From positions 1-64,000 of the forward strand of contig NZ_CP102294.1 in assembly GCF_025144665.1 (NCBI RefSeq): DNA of 64,000 nt, read 5' to 3'. Every line of letters begins with the position of its first letter. Positions within the stretch are counted from its first letter, which is position 1. Positions 52,349 through 60,965 of this stretch are shown here, piece after piece. Position numbers and translations under genes: made by a program. The notes beneath the pieces are model-generated. The model had not been told where the DNA came from and did no database searches. It was given only the letters and a program-made list of their open reading frames with translations. Source of the DNA: Alistipes ihumii AP11 (GTDB lineage: Bacteria; Bacteroidota; Bacteroidia; Bacteroidales; Rikenellaceae).

Positions 52349-53110
52349 ATGATTGTTTTCCGGTACGACCGAACGTTCGAGGGGTTGCTCACCGTCGTGT
52401 TCGACGCCTATTCCCGAAAGAGTTTTCCCGAGCGCCTGATCGGTCCGGGCGAGCCGGTCCCGATGTTCGCCCGGGAGGTGCTCGACTCGACGACCGATCC
52501 GGTCCGGGCGGAGCGGGTATGGAAGGGGTTGCGGAAGAAGCTGCCCCGGCGTCTTCGCAACATGCTCCTCCACGTCTGGTTGTCCGAGTCCGTAGGGGCC
52601 GACGAATTACTGCTGCGCTATATGCGTAAGATATTCGATTCGCCGGAACGGAAGTCGGCCGACTTCACCGACGCGGACGTGCTCGCCGTGCACGACATCG
52701 CCCGCACGGTTTCCCGCGAGGCGCACCATCTGATTCAGTTCGCCCGCTTGCGCAAGATGGCCGATGGTTCCTATTATGCTCCCGTATCGCCCAAGTGCAA
52801 TGCGCTGCCGCTCGCTGTCGGTTATTTCCATGATCGCTTCGCCGACCAGAGATGGCTCGTTTATGATCTGAAACGGCGTTACGGTTATGCCTACGATTTG
52901 CACGAGGTCCGCGAGGTCGTTTTCGAAAGCCTTTCCGACGCTCCGTCCGAGCGGTTGACGGACGATCTGCTCGATGCCGACGAGCTTGCCTTCCAGCGTT
53001 TGTGGAAAAGCTACTTCGACGCGCTGGCGATTCCCGAACGGCTCAATCCTCGCTTGCAACGCCGGCAGATGCCCGCACGGTTTTGGAAGTATCTGATCGA
53101 AAAGGAGTAA
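52349..53110 (+). CDS. DUF4130 (TIGR03915-like) putative DNA repair protein
   Basis: 253 residues. IVFRYDRTFEGLLTVVFDAY at the start, EAHHLIQFARLRKMADGSYYAPVSPKCNALPLAVGYFHDRFADQRWLVYDLKRRYGYAYD in the centre, and FDALAIPERLNPRLQRRQMPARFWKYLIE at the end match the family that always sits beside the radical SAM protein. It starts 13 bases after that gene. In many bacteria this domain is fused to a uracil-DNA-glycosylase domain; here it is stand-alone. Catalytic role unknown. Confidence 0.87.
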   Translation: MIVFRYDRTFEGLLTVVFDAYSRKSFPERLIGPGEPVPMFAREVLDSTTDPVRAERVWKGLRKKLPRRLRNMLLHVWLSESVGADELLLRYMRKIFDSPERKSADFTDADVLAVHDIARTVSREAHHLIQFARLRKMADGSYYAPVSPKCNALPLAVGYFHDRFADQRWLVYDLKRRYGYAYDLHEVREVVFESLSDAPSERLTDDLLDADELAFQRLWKSYFDALAIPERLNPRLQRRQMPARFWKYLIEKE

Positions 53111-53149
53111 CGGCTACCCCGTGTTTCGTCTTATCGACTCGGTCGGCGG

Positions 53150-53190
53150 TTCTCCGGGTCGTTTTCGAAACGACCCGGAGAATTCGGTTT
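53150..53190 (+). terminator. Terminator of the radical SAM/DUF4130 pair
   Basis: TTCTCCGGGTCGTTT (53150-53164) pairs with AAACGACCCGGAGAA (53168-53182), then TTCGGTTTT. Between here and 53391 nothing is recognised. Confidence 0.8.
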
Positions 53191-53391
53191 TGCAAGACGG
53201 GAGCGGTATGGGCCGTATGCGGACATTGTCTCGAAAAAGGAGCTCGGTTCCGGATTCCGTTACCCGGCTTTGATTTCTGCTTTCGGAAAACCGGCGGATT
53301 TTCGGTCCTTCCGACTTGCGGCCCTCTGTTATGGGGGACGGGCAGTTTGGCAATCGTGAATGCGGAAATCCTTCAGTCTGTGAAACCCATA

Positions 53392-53431
53392 CAACGACGT
53401 ACGGCCGTCGGAAGACGGCCGTACGTCGTTG
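53392..53431. terminator. 18-bp perfect hairpin after the DMT permease gene
   Basis: CAACGACGTACGGCCGTC (53392-53409) is inverted exactly at 53414-53431 with loop GGAA. It lies 12 bases after the end of the minus-strand permease gene and probably terminates it, although the T-run is weak. Confidence 0.65.
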
Positions 53432-53443
53432 CGTTTCGTCCGG

Positions 53444-54445
53444 CTACGCTCCGGCGTAAACGAGGAAGCCGAGTCCGATGACGAACAGGATGAACATCAT
53501 TAGGTTCAGGCGTTTCGATACGGCCGGAGCGCTCCGGAACTCTTTCCATACCAGAATGCCCCAAAGCGCGGAGACGAGCGTCGCGCCTTGCCCCAGACCG
53601 TACGATATGGCCGCTCCGGCCTGTCCCGACGCGATCATGCTGAACGACTGGCCCAGACACCAGATCATTCCGCCGACCATGCCGACCATGTGCGTGCCTG
53701 CCGAGCCCCGGAAATAGCCTCCGATTCGGATCGGAGGGCCCTCGACCGGTCTTTTCATGGCGATCGTGTTGAAAATGAAGTTGCTGGCGAACACTCCGAC
53801 TGCGAATACGAAAACCGCCGTGTAGGGAGTCAGCTTGCCGGCGGCCGGATGGGCGAAGTCGGTCAGGTCCATCGAGGCCGCGACGAAGCGGTAGAAGAAC
53901 GCCATGATGATTCCGGCCGCGATGGAGATGCCGATCCCCTTGGCCGGTACTTTCTGCGTACCTTTCAGCATTTTCCGGTACGCCATGCCGTTGAGCACGA
54001 TCGCCACGACGATCAGCACGACGCCGAGGAGGATAAACAGAGGCTGGCCTTTCGCCTCGCCGAAGTAGTTGACCAGCACGCCCAGCACGAGCGCCAGTCC
54101 GATACCTACCGGAAAGGCTACCGACAGCCCGCTGATTGCGATGGCGGCCGCCAGCAGGATGTTGGCGGCGTTGAACACGACGCCGCCCAGAAAGGCGCTG
54201 CCGAGGCTGTTCCGGTCGGCCTGAGCCAGATCGGGCAGAAAGCTGCGTCCCTCGCTTCCGATGCTGCCGAGCGTGAAGGCCGACAGAATCGAGAACAGCA
54301 GTACGCCGATCACGTAGTCCCAGTAGAAATACTCGTACCGCCACGTTTTCGAGGCCAGTTTCTGCATATTGCCCCACGAGCCCCAGCAAAGCATCGTCAC
54401 GACGCAGAAAATTACGGCCAGCGTGTAATTGTTTACGATGTACAT
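53444..54445 (-). CDS. DMT/GRP-type sugar or nucleoside permease
   Basis: 333 residues, ten predicted membrane helices. The start VIFCVVTMLCWGSWGNMQKLASKTWRYEYFYWDYVIGVLLF and the segment GLSVAFPVGIGLALVLGVLVNYF resemble the ribose/glucose (RbsU/GlcU) and ureide-permease branch of the DMT superfamily. A ribokinase gene lies 233 bases upstream on the same strand, so ribose or ribonucleoside import is the best guess. Substrate is inferred from context. Confidence 0.8.
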   Translation of the reverse strand: MYIVNNYTLAVIFCVVTMLCWGSWGNMQKLASKTWRYEYFYWDYVIGVLLFSILSAFTLGSIGSEGRSFLPDLAQADRNSLGSAFLGGVVFNAANILLAAAIAISGLSVAFPVGIGLALVLGVLVNYFGEAKGQPLFILLGVVLIVVAIVLNGMAYRKMLKGTQKVPAKGIGISIAAGIIMAFFYRFVAASMDLTDFAHPAAGKLTPYTAVFVFAVGVFASNFIFNTIAMKRPVEGPPIRIGGYFRGSAGTHMVGMVGGMIWCLGQSFSMIASGQAGAAISYGLGQGATLVSALWGILVWKEFRSAPAVSKRLNLMMFILFVIGLGFLVYAGA

Positions 54446-54678
54446 GGTTATTCGGTTTTTAAGGTTCGATCGATCTTTCTGGACGTCCGCTCGCTCGCCG
54501 TAGGGAGCCGGTTCGTCCGCCGTATTCCCGTTTTCGTTTCGGATGCGTGCGTTCCCGACGCCGTCGCGCCTGCATTCGCGCGCTTCGGATCATGCCGGCA
54601 CGGTCCCGTCGGGGCCCCTCGTATTTCTTCCTGCGCTCTCAGGCCGATCTCTGCGATCCGAGAGGATACAGGGTAGTT

Positions 54679-55611
54679 TTATCCGTAAAACGCGTCCGTT
54701 TCGCTGCGGTACGGAGCCGACGCCTGTGCTCCCATGCGTGTCACGGAGATAGCGGCGGCCTTGGCGCCGAAACGGACCGCGTCGGTCAGGTTCCTTCCTT
54801 CCGATAGCGCTACGACCAGCCCGGCGTTGAATACGTCGCCCGCGGCCGTCGTGTCGACCGCTTCGACCCGATGGGCCGGGATCACCTCGCAACGTCCGCC
54901 TTCGCACAGCAGCGCTCCCTTCTTGCCGAGCGTGACGATCACGTGCCGCACGCCCGCCCGATGAATCGTCCGTGCGGCCTGCTCGGCCGAGCGCTCGTCC
55001 CTGACCGGGATGCCCGTAATCAACTCGGCCTCGGTTTCGTTCGGCGTTATCAGATAAAGATTTTTCAGCAATTGTTCCGACAGCGTGGCGGCCGGCGCCG
55101 GATTCAGCACGACCCGCTTGCCTCGCTCGGCGGCCAGCGATGCGACGTACTCTATGGTCGGCATCGGAGTTTCGAGCTGCATCAGGACCAGATCGCACGC
55201 GTCGATCGCCGCAAGGGCCTTGTTGATGTCCAGCGGCAACAGGCTGGCGTTGGCTCCCGATGCGACGACGATCGTGTTTTCGGCCCGGTTGTCCACCGCG
55301 ATCAGCGCGACGCCCGACGGCTCGTGCGGGTCGGTGAAAACGAACGAGGTATCGATTCCCTCCTCGGCGAGCTGCTGACGGGTGGTAACGCCGAACAGGT
55401 CGTTGCCCGTCTTGCAGACGAACGTGACTTCGGCTCCGAGCCGTGCCGCCGCTACGGCTTGGTTGGCGCCTTTCCCGCCCGGGTTCATCAGGAACGTGCC
55501 GCCCAGAACGGTCTCTCCGGGCCGCGGCAGATGGTCCGTCTTGACGACCATGTCGGTGTTCGTGCTGCCGACCACCAGGATTTTGCCGGTTTTTGGCGTA
55601 GTGCTATTCAT
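54679..55611 (-). CDS. rbsK: Ribokinase
   Basis: 310 residues, PfkB family. GSTNTDMVVKTDHLPRPGETVLGGTFLMNPGGKGANQAVAAARLG is the ribokinase N-terminal signature. The C-terminal PfkB motif is DTTAAGDVFNAGLV with the catalytic Asp; the usual ribokinase form is DTTAAGDTFNGA. ITPNETEAE is also present. It phosphorylates D-ribose to ribose 5-phosphate. The permease gene lies downstream on the same strand. No rbsD or regulator is adjacent. Confidence 0.93.
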   Translation of the reverse strand: MNSTTPKTGKILVVGSTNTDMVVKTDHLPRPGETVLGGTFLMNPGGKGANQAVAAARLGAEVTFVCKTGNDLFGVTTRQQLAEEGIDTSFVFTDPHEPSGVALIAVDNRAENTIVVASGANASLLPLDINKALAAIDACDLVLMQLETPMPTIEYVASLAAERGKRVVLNPAPAATLSEQLLKNLYLITPNETEAELITGIPVRDERSAEQAARTIHRAGVRHVIVTLGKKGALLCEGGRCEVIPAHRVEAVDTTAAGDVFNAGLVVALSEGRNLTDAVRFGAKAAAISVTRMGAQASAPYRSETDAFYG

Positions 55612-55765
55612 GTCGGATAATTTTTAAATTCTTTGCAGGAGATGTCGTATTCGGAACGACAGCAATTCTTTTGCCGCATCGGACGGTGAGACGCTCTATG
55701 GCCGAAAAACCGACGGGATTCGTACTGACGAAATGCGGCTTGTTATCCCGGATGCTCGAAGGACG

Positions 55766-56917
55766 TCAGTACGGATGATCCTCCTTGCCGAGCTCCTTCT
55801 CGGAGATTCTCACCCGGTTCATCGACCGCCAGACATACCAAATGTAGGCGACCACGAACGGGATGAGCAGCGAGACGATGCTCATCACATAGAGCGTGAA
55901 CCGGCTCGAGGAGCTGTTGTAGATCGTCAGGGAGCTCTGCGGATCGGTCAGCGAGGGGTAGTAGGCCGTATCGTTGTACCCGGCTGTCAGCAGCAGACAG
56001 AGCACGGTCAGCACCGTGCCCGCGCCGGCGAACCAGATACCCCGGCGGCCCCGGCGGAACAGCCCCTCGGCGATGCCCCACAGCACAGAGAGGATACCTG
56101 CGACCAGCAGCACGAAAACGACCGGCATCGCAAGCAGGTTGTGCAGATACTTGTACGGCTCCTCGCTGATCCGGCCGCTTGCCGGATCGACCGCCCAGCC
56201 CCGGGCGAGCAGCAGCGTGACCAGAAAGGCCACGAACGTCGCGACGAATGCCGCCGCGTTCCAGCGTAGGTGACGCCGCGACCGGTCGAAAATGCTCTGC
56301 TCGTCGATGTTGTTCATGAAGTAGAGCAGGCCGAGTACGCGCGAAAGGAACAGAACGGCCAGTCCCAGCAGAATGTTGCGCGGGTCGGCCAGCGCGTCGA
56401 GTCCGTACCAGGGGGTGGCCCACTGCGAGATGGTGTTGAATCCGTCCGTGCTCGCGAAGTTGGCCCGGTCGACCGTGAACTGCGCGCCGAAGAACAGCGT
56501 GCCTACGGCCGTTCCGAGCAGGAAAGTCCCCGCTATGCCGTTGACGATCAGAAAGGCGTTGAACGTCTTTTCGCCCAGAAAGTTCGACGGCTTGCGTCGG
56601 TACTCGTACGAGACGGCCTGAATGACGAATACGAGCAGGATCAGCATCCAGACGTAGAAGGCCCCGCCGAAGCTCGTGCTGTAAAAGAGCGGGAACGACG
56701 CGAAGAAGGCTCCGCCGAACGTGACGAGCGTCGTGAACGTGAGTTCCCATTTCCGTCCCAGCGAGTTGACGATCAGGTTGCGTTCCGTTTCGGTGCGTCC
56801 GATCGTGTAGAGCATCGCTTGTCCGCCCTGTACGAACAGCAGGAAGACCAGCAGCGCCCCGAGCAGCGAGATGATGAACCACCAGTAGTGTTGCAGGAAA
56901 ATATGTACCGTATCCAT
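55766..56917 (-). CDS. cydB: Cytochrome bd ubiquinol oxidase subunit II
   Basis: 383 residues, about nine membrane helices. VQGGQAMLYTIGRTETERNLIVNSLGRKWELTFTTLVTFGGAFFASFPLFYSTSFGGAFYVWMLILL is the CydB signature, and the C-terminal half contains AGYNDTAYYPSLTDPQSSLTI. It supports the heme subunit CydA. The start (ATG 56917) lies 11 bases after the cydA stop; a longer overlapping frame is rejected. In anaerobic Bacteroidota, bd oxidase scavenges nanomolar oxygen. Confidence 0.95.
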   Translation of the reverse strand: MDTVHIFLQHYWWFIISLLGALLVFLLFVQGGQAMLYTIGRTETERNLIVNSLGRKWELTFTTLVTFGGAFFASFPLFYSTSFGGAFYVWMLILLVFVIQAVSYEYRRKPSNFLGEKTFNAFLIVNGIAGTFLLGTAVGTLFFGAQFTVDRANFASTDGFNTISQWATPWYGLDALADPRNILLGLAVLFLSRVLGLLYFMNNIDEQSIFDRSRRHLRWNAAAFVATFVAFLVTLLLARGWAVDPASGRISEEPYKYLHNLLAMPVVFVLLVAGILSVLWGIAEGLFRRGRRGIWFAGAGTVLTVLCLLLTAGYNDTAYYPSLTDPQSSLTIYNSSSSRFTLYVMSIVSLLIPFVVAYIWYVWRSMNRVRISEKELGKEDHPY

Positions 56918-56928
56918 AGCTCTTTCCG

Positions 56929-58551
56929 TTATTGGTTGTCGATAGAGGTTCGTTCTTGTGCGGCGTGCGCGTCGGGGGGCTCGGGCCCGATGCGGATTTG
57001 CCGCGTCATGATCATCAGCTCGGCGATCAGCAGCGTCGTGAACAGCACGACGAACAGGAAGAAGGCCGTTATCAGCGAGCCGGTGTTGATTCTCGAGACG
57101 GAGGCTACGGTCGGCAGCAGGTCCTGAATGGTCCACGGCTGGCGTCCTACCTCGGCGACGATCCAGCCCGACACCGACGCGAGATAGGCCAGCGGGATCG
57201 ACCACAACATCGCGTACAGCATCCACCGTTTGCCGGCCAGCGTGCGCCGGTAGCAGAAGAACAGGATGGCGGCGAACAGCAGGATGAAGTAGCCGCCCAG
57301 AGCGACCATCACGCGGAACGAATAGAAGACCGTCGGCACGTTCGGAACGACGTCGGTCGGCTCCTTGAGAAATCCGTATCCGATCGAAGCGAACTGCTTC
57401 TCGATGAAAGCCTTTCCGGCGGGATCGTCCGGATCGAACAGCTTTTCGAATCGGGCTTGCTCCTGCTCGTCGCCTGTCCGGCGTGCCTCGCGGTAGCCTT
57501 CGAGCGTCTCGAGGGCCTCCCGTCCGAGTTCCATGCGCTGCTCGGTCGACGGAATGCCGTACTTTTCGTTACCGTATACCAGATCGTTGATGCCCGGAAC
57601 GAAGGCGTTCGCGTCGCGGAAAGCCATCAGAGACAGCATTTTCGGAATTTCGATCCGGAATGCGAACGCGCTGTCGTCGCTCGTGCGGACGGTCCTGTCG
57701 ACCGGTCGGAGCGCTCCGACCGCGACCAGTCCCGCCTCTTGGCGCCCGTCGTAGAGGGCTTCCATGGCCGCCAGCTTCATCGGCTGCGTCCGGGCCACCT
57801 GCACGGCCGAACCGTCGCCCGTCATCGCGGCCATCAGCGAGAAGAACAGCCCGAACACCGATGCGACGACGATGCTCCTGCGCGCGAACAGCTCCTCGCG
57901 TTTGCGCAGCAGATACCATGCGCTGATGCCGACGACTACGACGGCCGACAGCACGTAGGCAGACGTGACCGTGTGGAAGAACTTGTTGATCGCCACCGGC
58001 GACAGCACCACGTCCCAGAACGAGGTCATCTCCTGACGGGCGGTCTCGACGTTGAACGTCGTGCCGACGGGCGACTGCATCCATGCGTTAGCTACCAGAA
58101 TCCACAGCGCCGAGAGATTGGCGCCGATGGCCGTGATCCAAGTGGATGCCAGATGAAAGCCTTTCGATACCTTGTTCCAGCCGAAAAACATCACGGCGAA
58201 AAACGTAGCTTCCAGGAAAAAGGCCATAATGCCCTCGATGGCCAGCGGGGCACCGAAAATGTCGCCGACGAAATGGGAGTAGTTCGACCAGTTCGTGCCG
58301 AACTCGAACTCGAGGATCAGGCCCGTCGCCACGCCGATCGCGAAGTTGATCGCGAAGATGCGGATCCAGAATTTCGTCGTGCGCTTCCAGAAGGGATCGC
58401 CCGTGCGGTAGTAGAGCGTTTCCATGATCGCGCAGATGAAACCGAGCCCGAGCGTCAGCGGCACGAACAGCCAGTGGTAGATCGCCGTCATCGCGAATTG
58501 CGCCCGCGACCAGTCTACCACGTTCATCAGATCGGTAGAGGTAAGTATCAT
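56929..58551 (-). CDS. cydA: Cytochrome bd ubiquinol oxidase subunit I
   Basis: 540 residues. Heme ligands are visible: His in FAMTAIYHWLFVPLTLG (b595/d side) and His in NKFFHTVTSAYVLS (b558). The quinol-site Q loop (from TGDGSAVQVARTQPMKLAAMEALYD on) is long, and EVGRQPWTIQDLLPT is the late-helix GRQPW motif. It reduces O2 to water with quinol electrons. Gene order DUF4492-cydA-cydB is characteristic of Bacteroidota; spacing to both neighbours is 4-11 bases. Confidence 0.96.
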   Translation of the reverse strand: MILTSTDLMNVVDWSRAQFAMTAIYHWLFVPLTLGLGFICAIMETLYYRTGDPFWKRTTKFWIRIFAINFAIGVATGLILEFEFGTNWSNYSHFVGDIFGAPLAIEGIMAFFLEATFFAVMFFGWNKVSKGFHLASTWITAIGANLSALWILVANAWMQSPVGTTFNVETARQEMTSFWDVVLSPVAINKFFHTVTSAYVLSAVVVVGISAWYLLRKREELFARRSIVVASVFGLFFSLMAAMTGDGSAVQVARTQPMKLAAMEALYDGRQEAGLVAVGALRPVDRTVRTSDDSAFAFRIEIPKMLSLMAFRDANAFVPGINDLVYGNEKYGIPSTEQRMELGREALETLEGYREARRTGDEQEQARFEKLFDPDDPAGKAFIEKQFASIGYGFLKEPTDVVPNVPTVFYSFRVMVALGGYFILLFAAILFFCYRRTLAGKRWMLYAMLWSIPLAYLASVSGWIVAEVGRQPWTIQDLLPTVASVSRINTGSLITAFFLFVVLFTTLLIAELMIMTRQIRIGPEPPDAHAAQERTSIDNQ

Positions 58552-58555
58552 ATCG

Positions 58556-58777
58556 TTAAGGTTTAGAATCCAGCATTCGTTCGATCACGTAGTCGCCCTT
58601 TTGCCGCTCGTTTTCGAACCCGCCGAGCGTGTCGGGAAAGAAAAAGAGCTTCAGGATGCCGAACATGATAAGCAGCTTGAGCAGCACGACCGCCCACAGC
58701 GTGCGTCCCAGCGTCATGGCCCGGAAGCCGTCCGCGTAGAAGCGGTAGACTCGGTATATCGGATTGCGGTTCGTCAT
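58556..58777 (-). CDS. DUF4492 small membrane protein, CydX-like position
   Basis: 73 residues from the ATG giving MTNRNPIYRVYRFYADGFRAMTLGRTLWAVVLLKLLIMFGILKLFFFPDTL (first 20 cited: MTNRNPIYRVYRFYADGFRA). It has one strong membrane helix (~27-45) and a soluble acidic tail. I recognise DUF4492, found upstream of cydAB throughout Bacteroidota. By position and size it may be a third oxidase subunit analogous to CydX; that is inference. It ends 4 bases before cydA. Confidence 0.85.
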   Translation of the reverse strand: MTNRNPIYRVYRFYADGFRAMTLGRTLWAVVLLKLLIMFGILKLFFFPDTLGGFENERQKGDYVIERMLDSKP

Positions 58778-58804
58778 GTGCGGTGCGGTATGGCGTTTGT
58801 AAAT

Positions 58805-58840
58805 CAAATATATGAATTATTTTGAAATTGCGTATCTTTG
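58805..58840. promoter_or_regulatory. Divergent -7 boxes for the cyd operon and the HAD gene
   Basis: TAtaTTTG on the minus strand at 58812-58805 (28 bases before the DUF4492 ATG) and TAtcTTTG on the plus strand at 58833-58840 (21 bases before the HAD ATG). Confidence 0.55.
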
Positions 58841-58861
58841 TATGCCACCAACTCAAAATGT

Positions 58862-59494
58862 ATGAAAAAGTTCCGGACCATCGTGTTCGATCTGGGCGGC
58901 GTGCTGATCGACTATAGTCTCGAGCGTTCGATCGAGGCTTTCCGCAGGATAGGATACGGACAGATCGAAACGCTGATCGATCCCTACCGGCAGTCGGGCG
59001 TGCTGTTGCAGCTCGAAAAGGGCGAGGTCGGCCCCGAGGCGCTCTACGACGAGATTTCGCGTTCGGTAGGCCGTCCGGTCGATCCGAAGGCGATCGACGC
59101 GGCCTTGTGCGGCTTCCTGCTCGACATACCCGACTACAAACTCGACATGTTGCTCGATTTGCGTCGCCGGGGATTCCGCCTCTTTATGCTCAGCAATACC
59201 AATACCATTATGATGACCTATATGAAAAACGGGGTATTCCGCAAGCAGGGACTGACGATCGACGCCTATTTCGACCGGCTGTTCCTGTCGTACGAGATGG
59301 GATTGGTCAAGCCCGGGGCGGAGATTTTCCGTCGGATGATCGAGTCGTCGGGCATCGTTCCCTCCCAGACGCTTTTCATCGACGATTCGCAGGCTAACGT
59401 CGATACGGGGAAGGCTTGCGGATTCGATACTTATCTGGCGGCCCGGAACGAGGATTTCCGGCCGTTGTTCGACCGCATCGAACCGCTGGTTTGA
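58862..59494 (+). CDS. HAD-superfamily phosphatase (YihX-like)
   Basis: 210 residues. HAD motifs are in order: IVFDLGGVLIDYS (the second Asp position of the DxDx motif is Gly, DLGG, as in the YihX/epoxide-hydrolase-N branch), LFMLSNTN (motif II), LVKPGAEIF (Lys, motif III) and TLFIDDSQANV (motif IV). YihX dephosphorylates alpha-glucose 1-phosphate in E. coli; the substrate here is not known. It stands alone, divergent from cyd. Confidence 0.9.
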   Translation: MKKFRTIVFDLGGVLIDYSLERSIEAFRRIGYGQIETLIDPYRQSGVLLQLEKGEVGPEALYDEISRSVGRPVDPKAIDAALCGFLLDIPDYKLDMLLDLRRRGFRLFMLSNTNTIMMTYMKNGVFRKQGLTIDAYFDRLFLSYEMGLVKPGAEIFRRMIESSGIVPSQTLFIDDSQANVDTGKACGFDTYLAARNEDFRPLFDRIEPLV

Positions 59495-59555
59495 GTCGGC
59501 AGACATATCGTAATGGCTTTGGAAGAATGAGTTAGGAAAGCTAAAAGCCGGGAAT

Positions 59556-59572
59556 ATAGTACGGCGTACTAT
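59556..59572. repeat. Palindrome upstream of the split small membrane gene
   Basis: ATAGTAC-GGC-GTACTAT, a 7-bp perfect inverted repeat, 73 bases before the next reading frame. Possible operator. Confidence 0.4.
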
Positions 59573-59644
59573 GTTATCGATATATTCAAGTATCCCGTTC
59601 TGTCTTCGGTGAGAATACGGAAGAAGTCATAAGAAAATACCGAT

Positions 59645-59785
59645 ATGGAAGGTGAACCCAAGCTAATGGACAAGGTCTTCGACAAATTTGCCCAGTGGGC
59701 GGATTGGAGCGAAAAGGACCCGGTAAGAGAGATCATATTCGTTATCTGTACTCATATTGTCGGGCTACTGCTCATCATATTGTAG
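59645..59785 (+). CDS. Small AT-rich protein with C-terminal membrane helix (5' part of a TAG-split locus)
   Basis: 46 residues: MEGEPKLMDKVFDKFAQWAD, then a soluble linker and a hydrophobic end IIFVICTHIVGLLLIIL. It stops at TAG (59783-59785). The same frame continues without any other stop as PIIAM and into the 65-residue frame at 59798, so the hydrophobic helix is cut in the middle of a plausible longer gene. Base composition is more AT-rich than the neighbours. No family recognised. Confidence 0.45.
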   Translation: MEGEPKLMDKVFDKFAQWADWSEKDPVREIIFVICTHIVGLLLIIL

Positions 59786-59797
59786 CCCATAATCGCA

Positions 59798-59995
59798 ATG
59801 ATTGCGGCCCGCTCGTACACCAACGCACAAAGGGAGCAGGAAGCCAAAGAAGATGAGGAACTATTAGAATGGTGGAGAAGAGAAAGGGAGGAAGAATACG
59901 TAAAATGGGTGAGAAGCAATGGCAGGTACAAGGGTGAGGATGAGTATGAGGACGAGGATGAATATGAATATGAATATGAAAATAAAAGGGGATAA
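59798..59995 (+). CDS. Small acidic/charged protein (3' part of the TAG-split locus)
   Basis: 65 residues from ATG 59798, in the same frame as the preceding short gene. After MIAARSYTNAQREQEAKEDE it is strongly charged (EELLEWWRREREEEYVKW), then ends in an acidic tyrosine-rich run (DEYEDEDEYEYEYE) coded by a GA-rich low-complexity tract at 59934-59990. If read through, TAG aside, the two frames make a ~116-residue protein with one or two membrane helices and a charged tail. No family recognised. Confidence 0.4.
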   Translation: MIAARSYTNAQREQEAKEDEELLEWWRREREEEYVKWVRSNGRYKGEDEYEDEDEYEYEYENKRG

Positions 59996-60086
59996 AGGGA
60001 GTAGCTACGGGAAAAACGAAAATGAACGATGAGACGAGCAAACCCGTCTCATGGATAAGATAATTTACCTTTAAAAAGAAAACGAT

Positions 60087-60965
60087 ATGAAAAAAAGCTT
60101 TCTTTTCGCGATTCTCGCTTGGGCGCTGACCGGCTGCGCCGAACGACAGGCAGATTCTGCGCCTGCCGTGCTGACCGACCGGATACGGTTCGCTGAGGCG
60201 GTATTTCCTTCGGACGGAAAGCTGCTCGTGGGCAGTTTCGGGTCGAGCGAGCTCGACCCGCTCAATACCGAAGGAAAAGGGTATGTGCTGGAATTCACCG
60301 ATACCGTCTCGCGCGTGCTGATTCCCTCCGACGGCAATCTGTCGGCTCCGAAGGGCATGCTTGTCAAGGACAGCTGCCTGCTGATCGCCGACGTCGGCAA
60401 GCTGGCCGTGTACGATCTGCGCGATACGGCGGCCGCTCCTCAGATCGTCCGTTTCCCCGACGGAGAGCTGTACGTCAACGACATGGCCCTGCATGGAAAT
60501 ACGCTTTACGTGACGGTGACCAACACGGGAAGCATCTATTCGCTCGACGTGACGCGCCCGTATGCGATCGACACCGCCTCGCTCAAACCGTATGTGACGA
60601 TTCCCGGAGCCAACGGCATCGCGATTCGCGGCGATACGATGTACGTCGCGTCCTATCCGCCCGACGGCGTGACGACGCCCGACAATGCGATCTATTGTAT
60701 CGAAAACATTTCGGCGCCTGTGGCGACCAAGCTGTTCGGCCGGCCGGGGCAGTACGACGGCCTGGCGTTGAGCGCCGACGGCAGCCGCCTCTATTTTACG
60801 AATTGGGTCGATTCCGAGGTGGGGTACTACGATTTCGCGGACAAACAGGTTCACCTGCTCGATCCCGGCGTAGCGATCGGTGGCCCGGCCCGGTTGTCGC
60901 TCGACGGGGACCGGCTCTATGTTCCCGATCTGCCCGGAAGCCGCGTCGTCATTCTGCCGCTCTGA
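60087..60965 (+). CDS. SMP-30/NHL-type beta-propeller lipoprotein
   Basis: 292 residues. Lipoprotein signal with lipobox LTGC (Cys17). The rest is made of about six beta-propeller blades, visible as repeating segments such as GKLLVGSFGSSELDPLN, PKGMLVKDSCLLIADVGKLAVYDL, VNDMALHGNTLYVTVTNTGSIYSLD, NGIAIRGDTMYVASYPPDG and DGLALSADGSRLYFTNWVDSEVGYYD. The pattern resembles SMP-30/gluconolactonase-like periplasmic proteins. Whether it has lactonase activity is unknown. It stands alone. Confidence 0.8.
   Translation: MKKSFLFAILAWALTGCAERQADSAPAVLTDRIRFAEAVFPSDGKLLVGSFGSSELDPLNTEGKGYVLEFTDTVSRVLIPSDGNLSAPKGMLVKDSCLLIADVGKLAVYDLRDTAAAPQIVRFPDGELYVNDMALHGNTLYVTVTNTGSIYSLDVTRPYAIDTASLKPYVTIPGANGIAIRGDTMYVASYPPDGVTTPDNAIYCIENISAPVATKLFGRPGQYDGLALSADGSRLYFTNWVDSEVGYYDFADKQVHLLDPGVAIGGPARLSLDGDRLYVPDLPGSRVVILPL

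Noticed and set aside
56932-58566. Long plus-strand frame opposite cydA
   Set aside because: Highly charged shadow frame without motifs; cydA on the other strand is certain.
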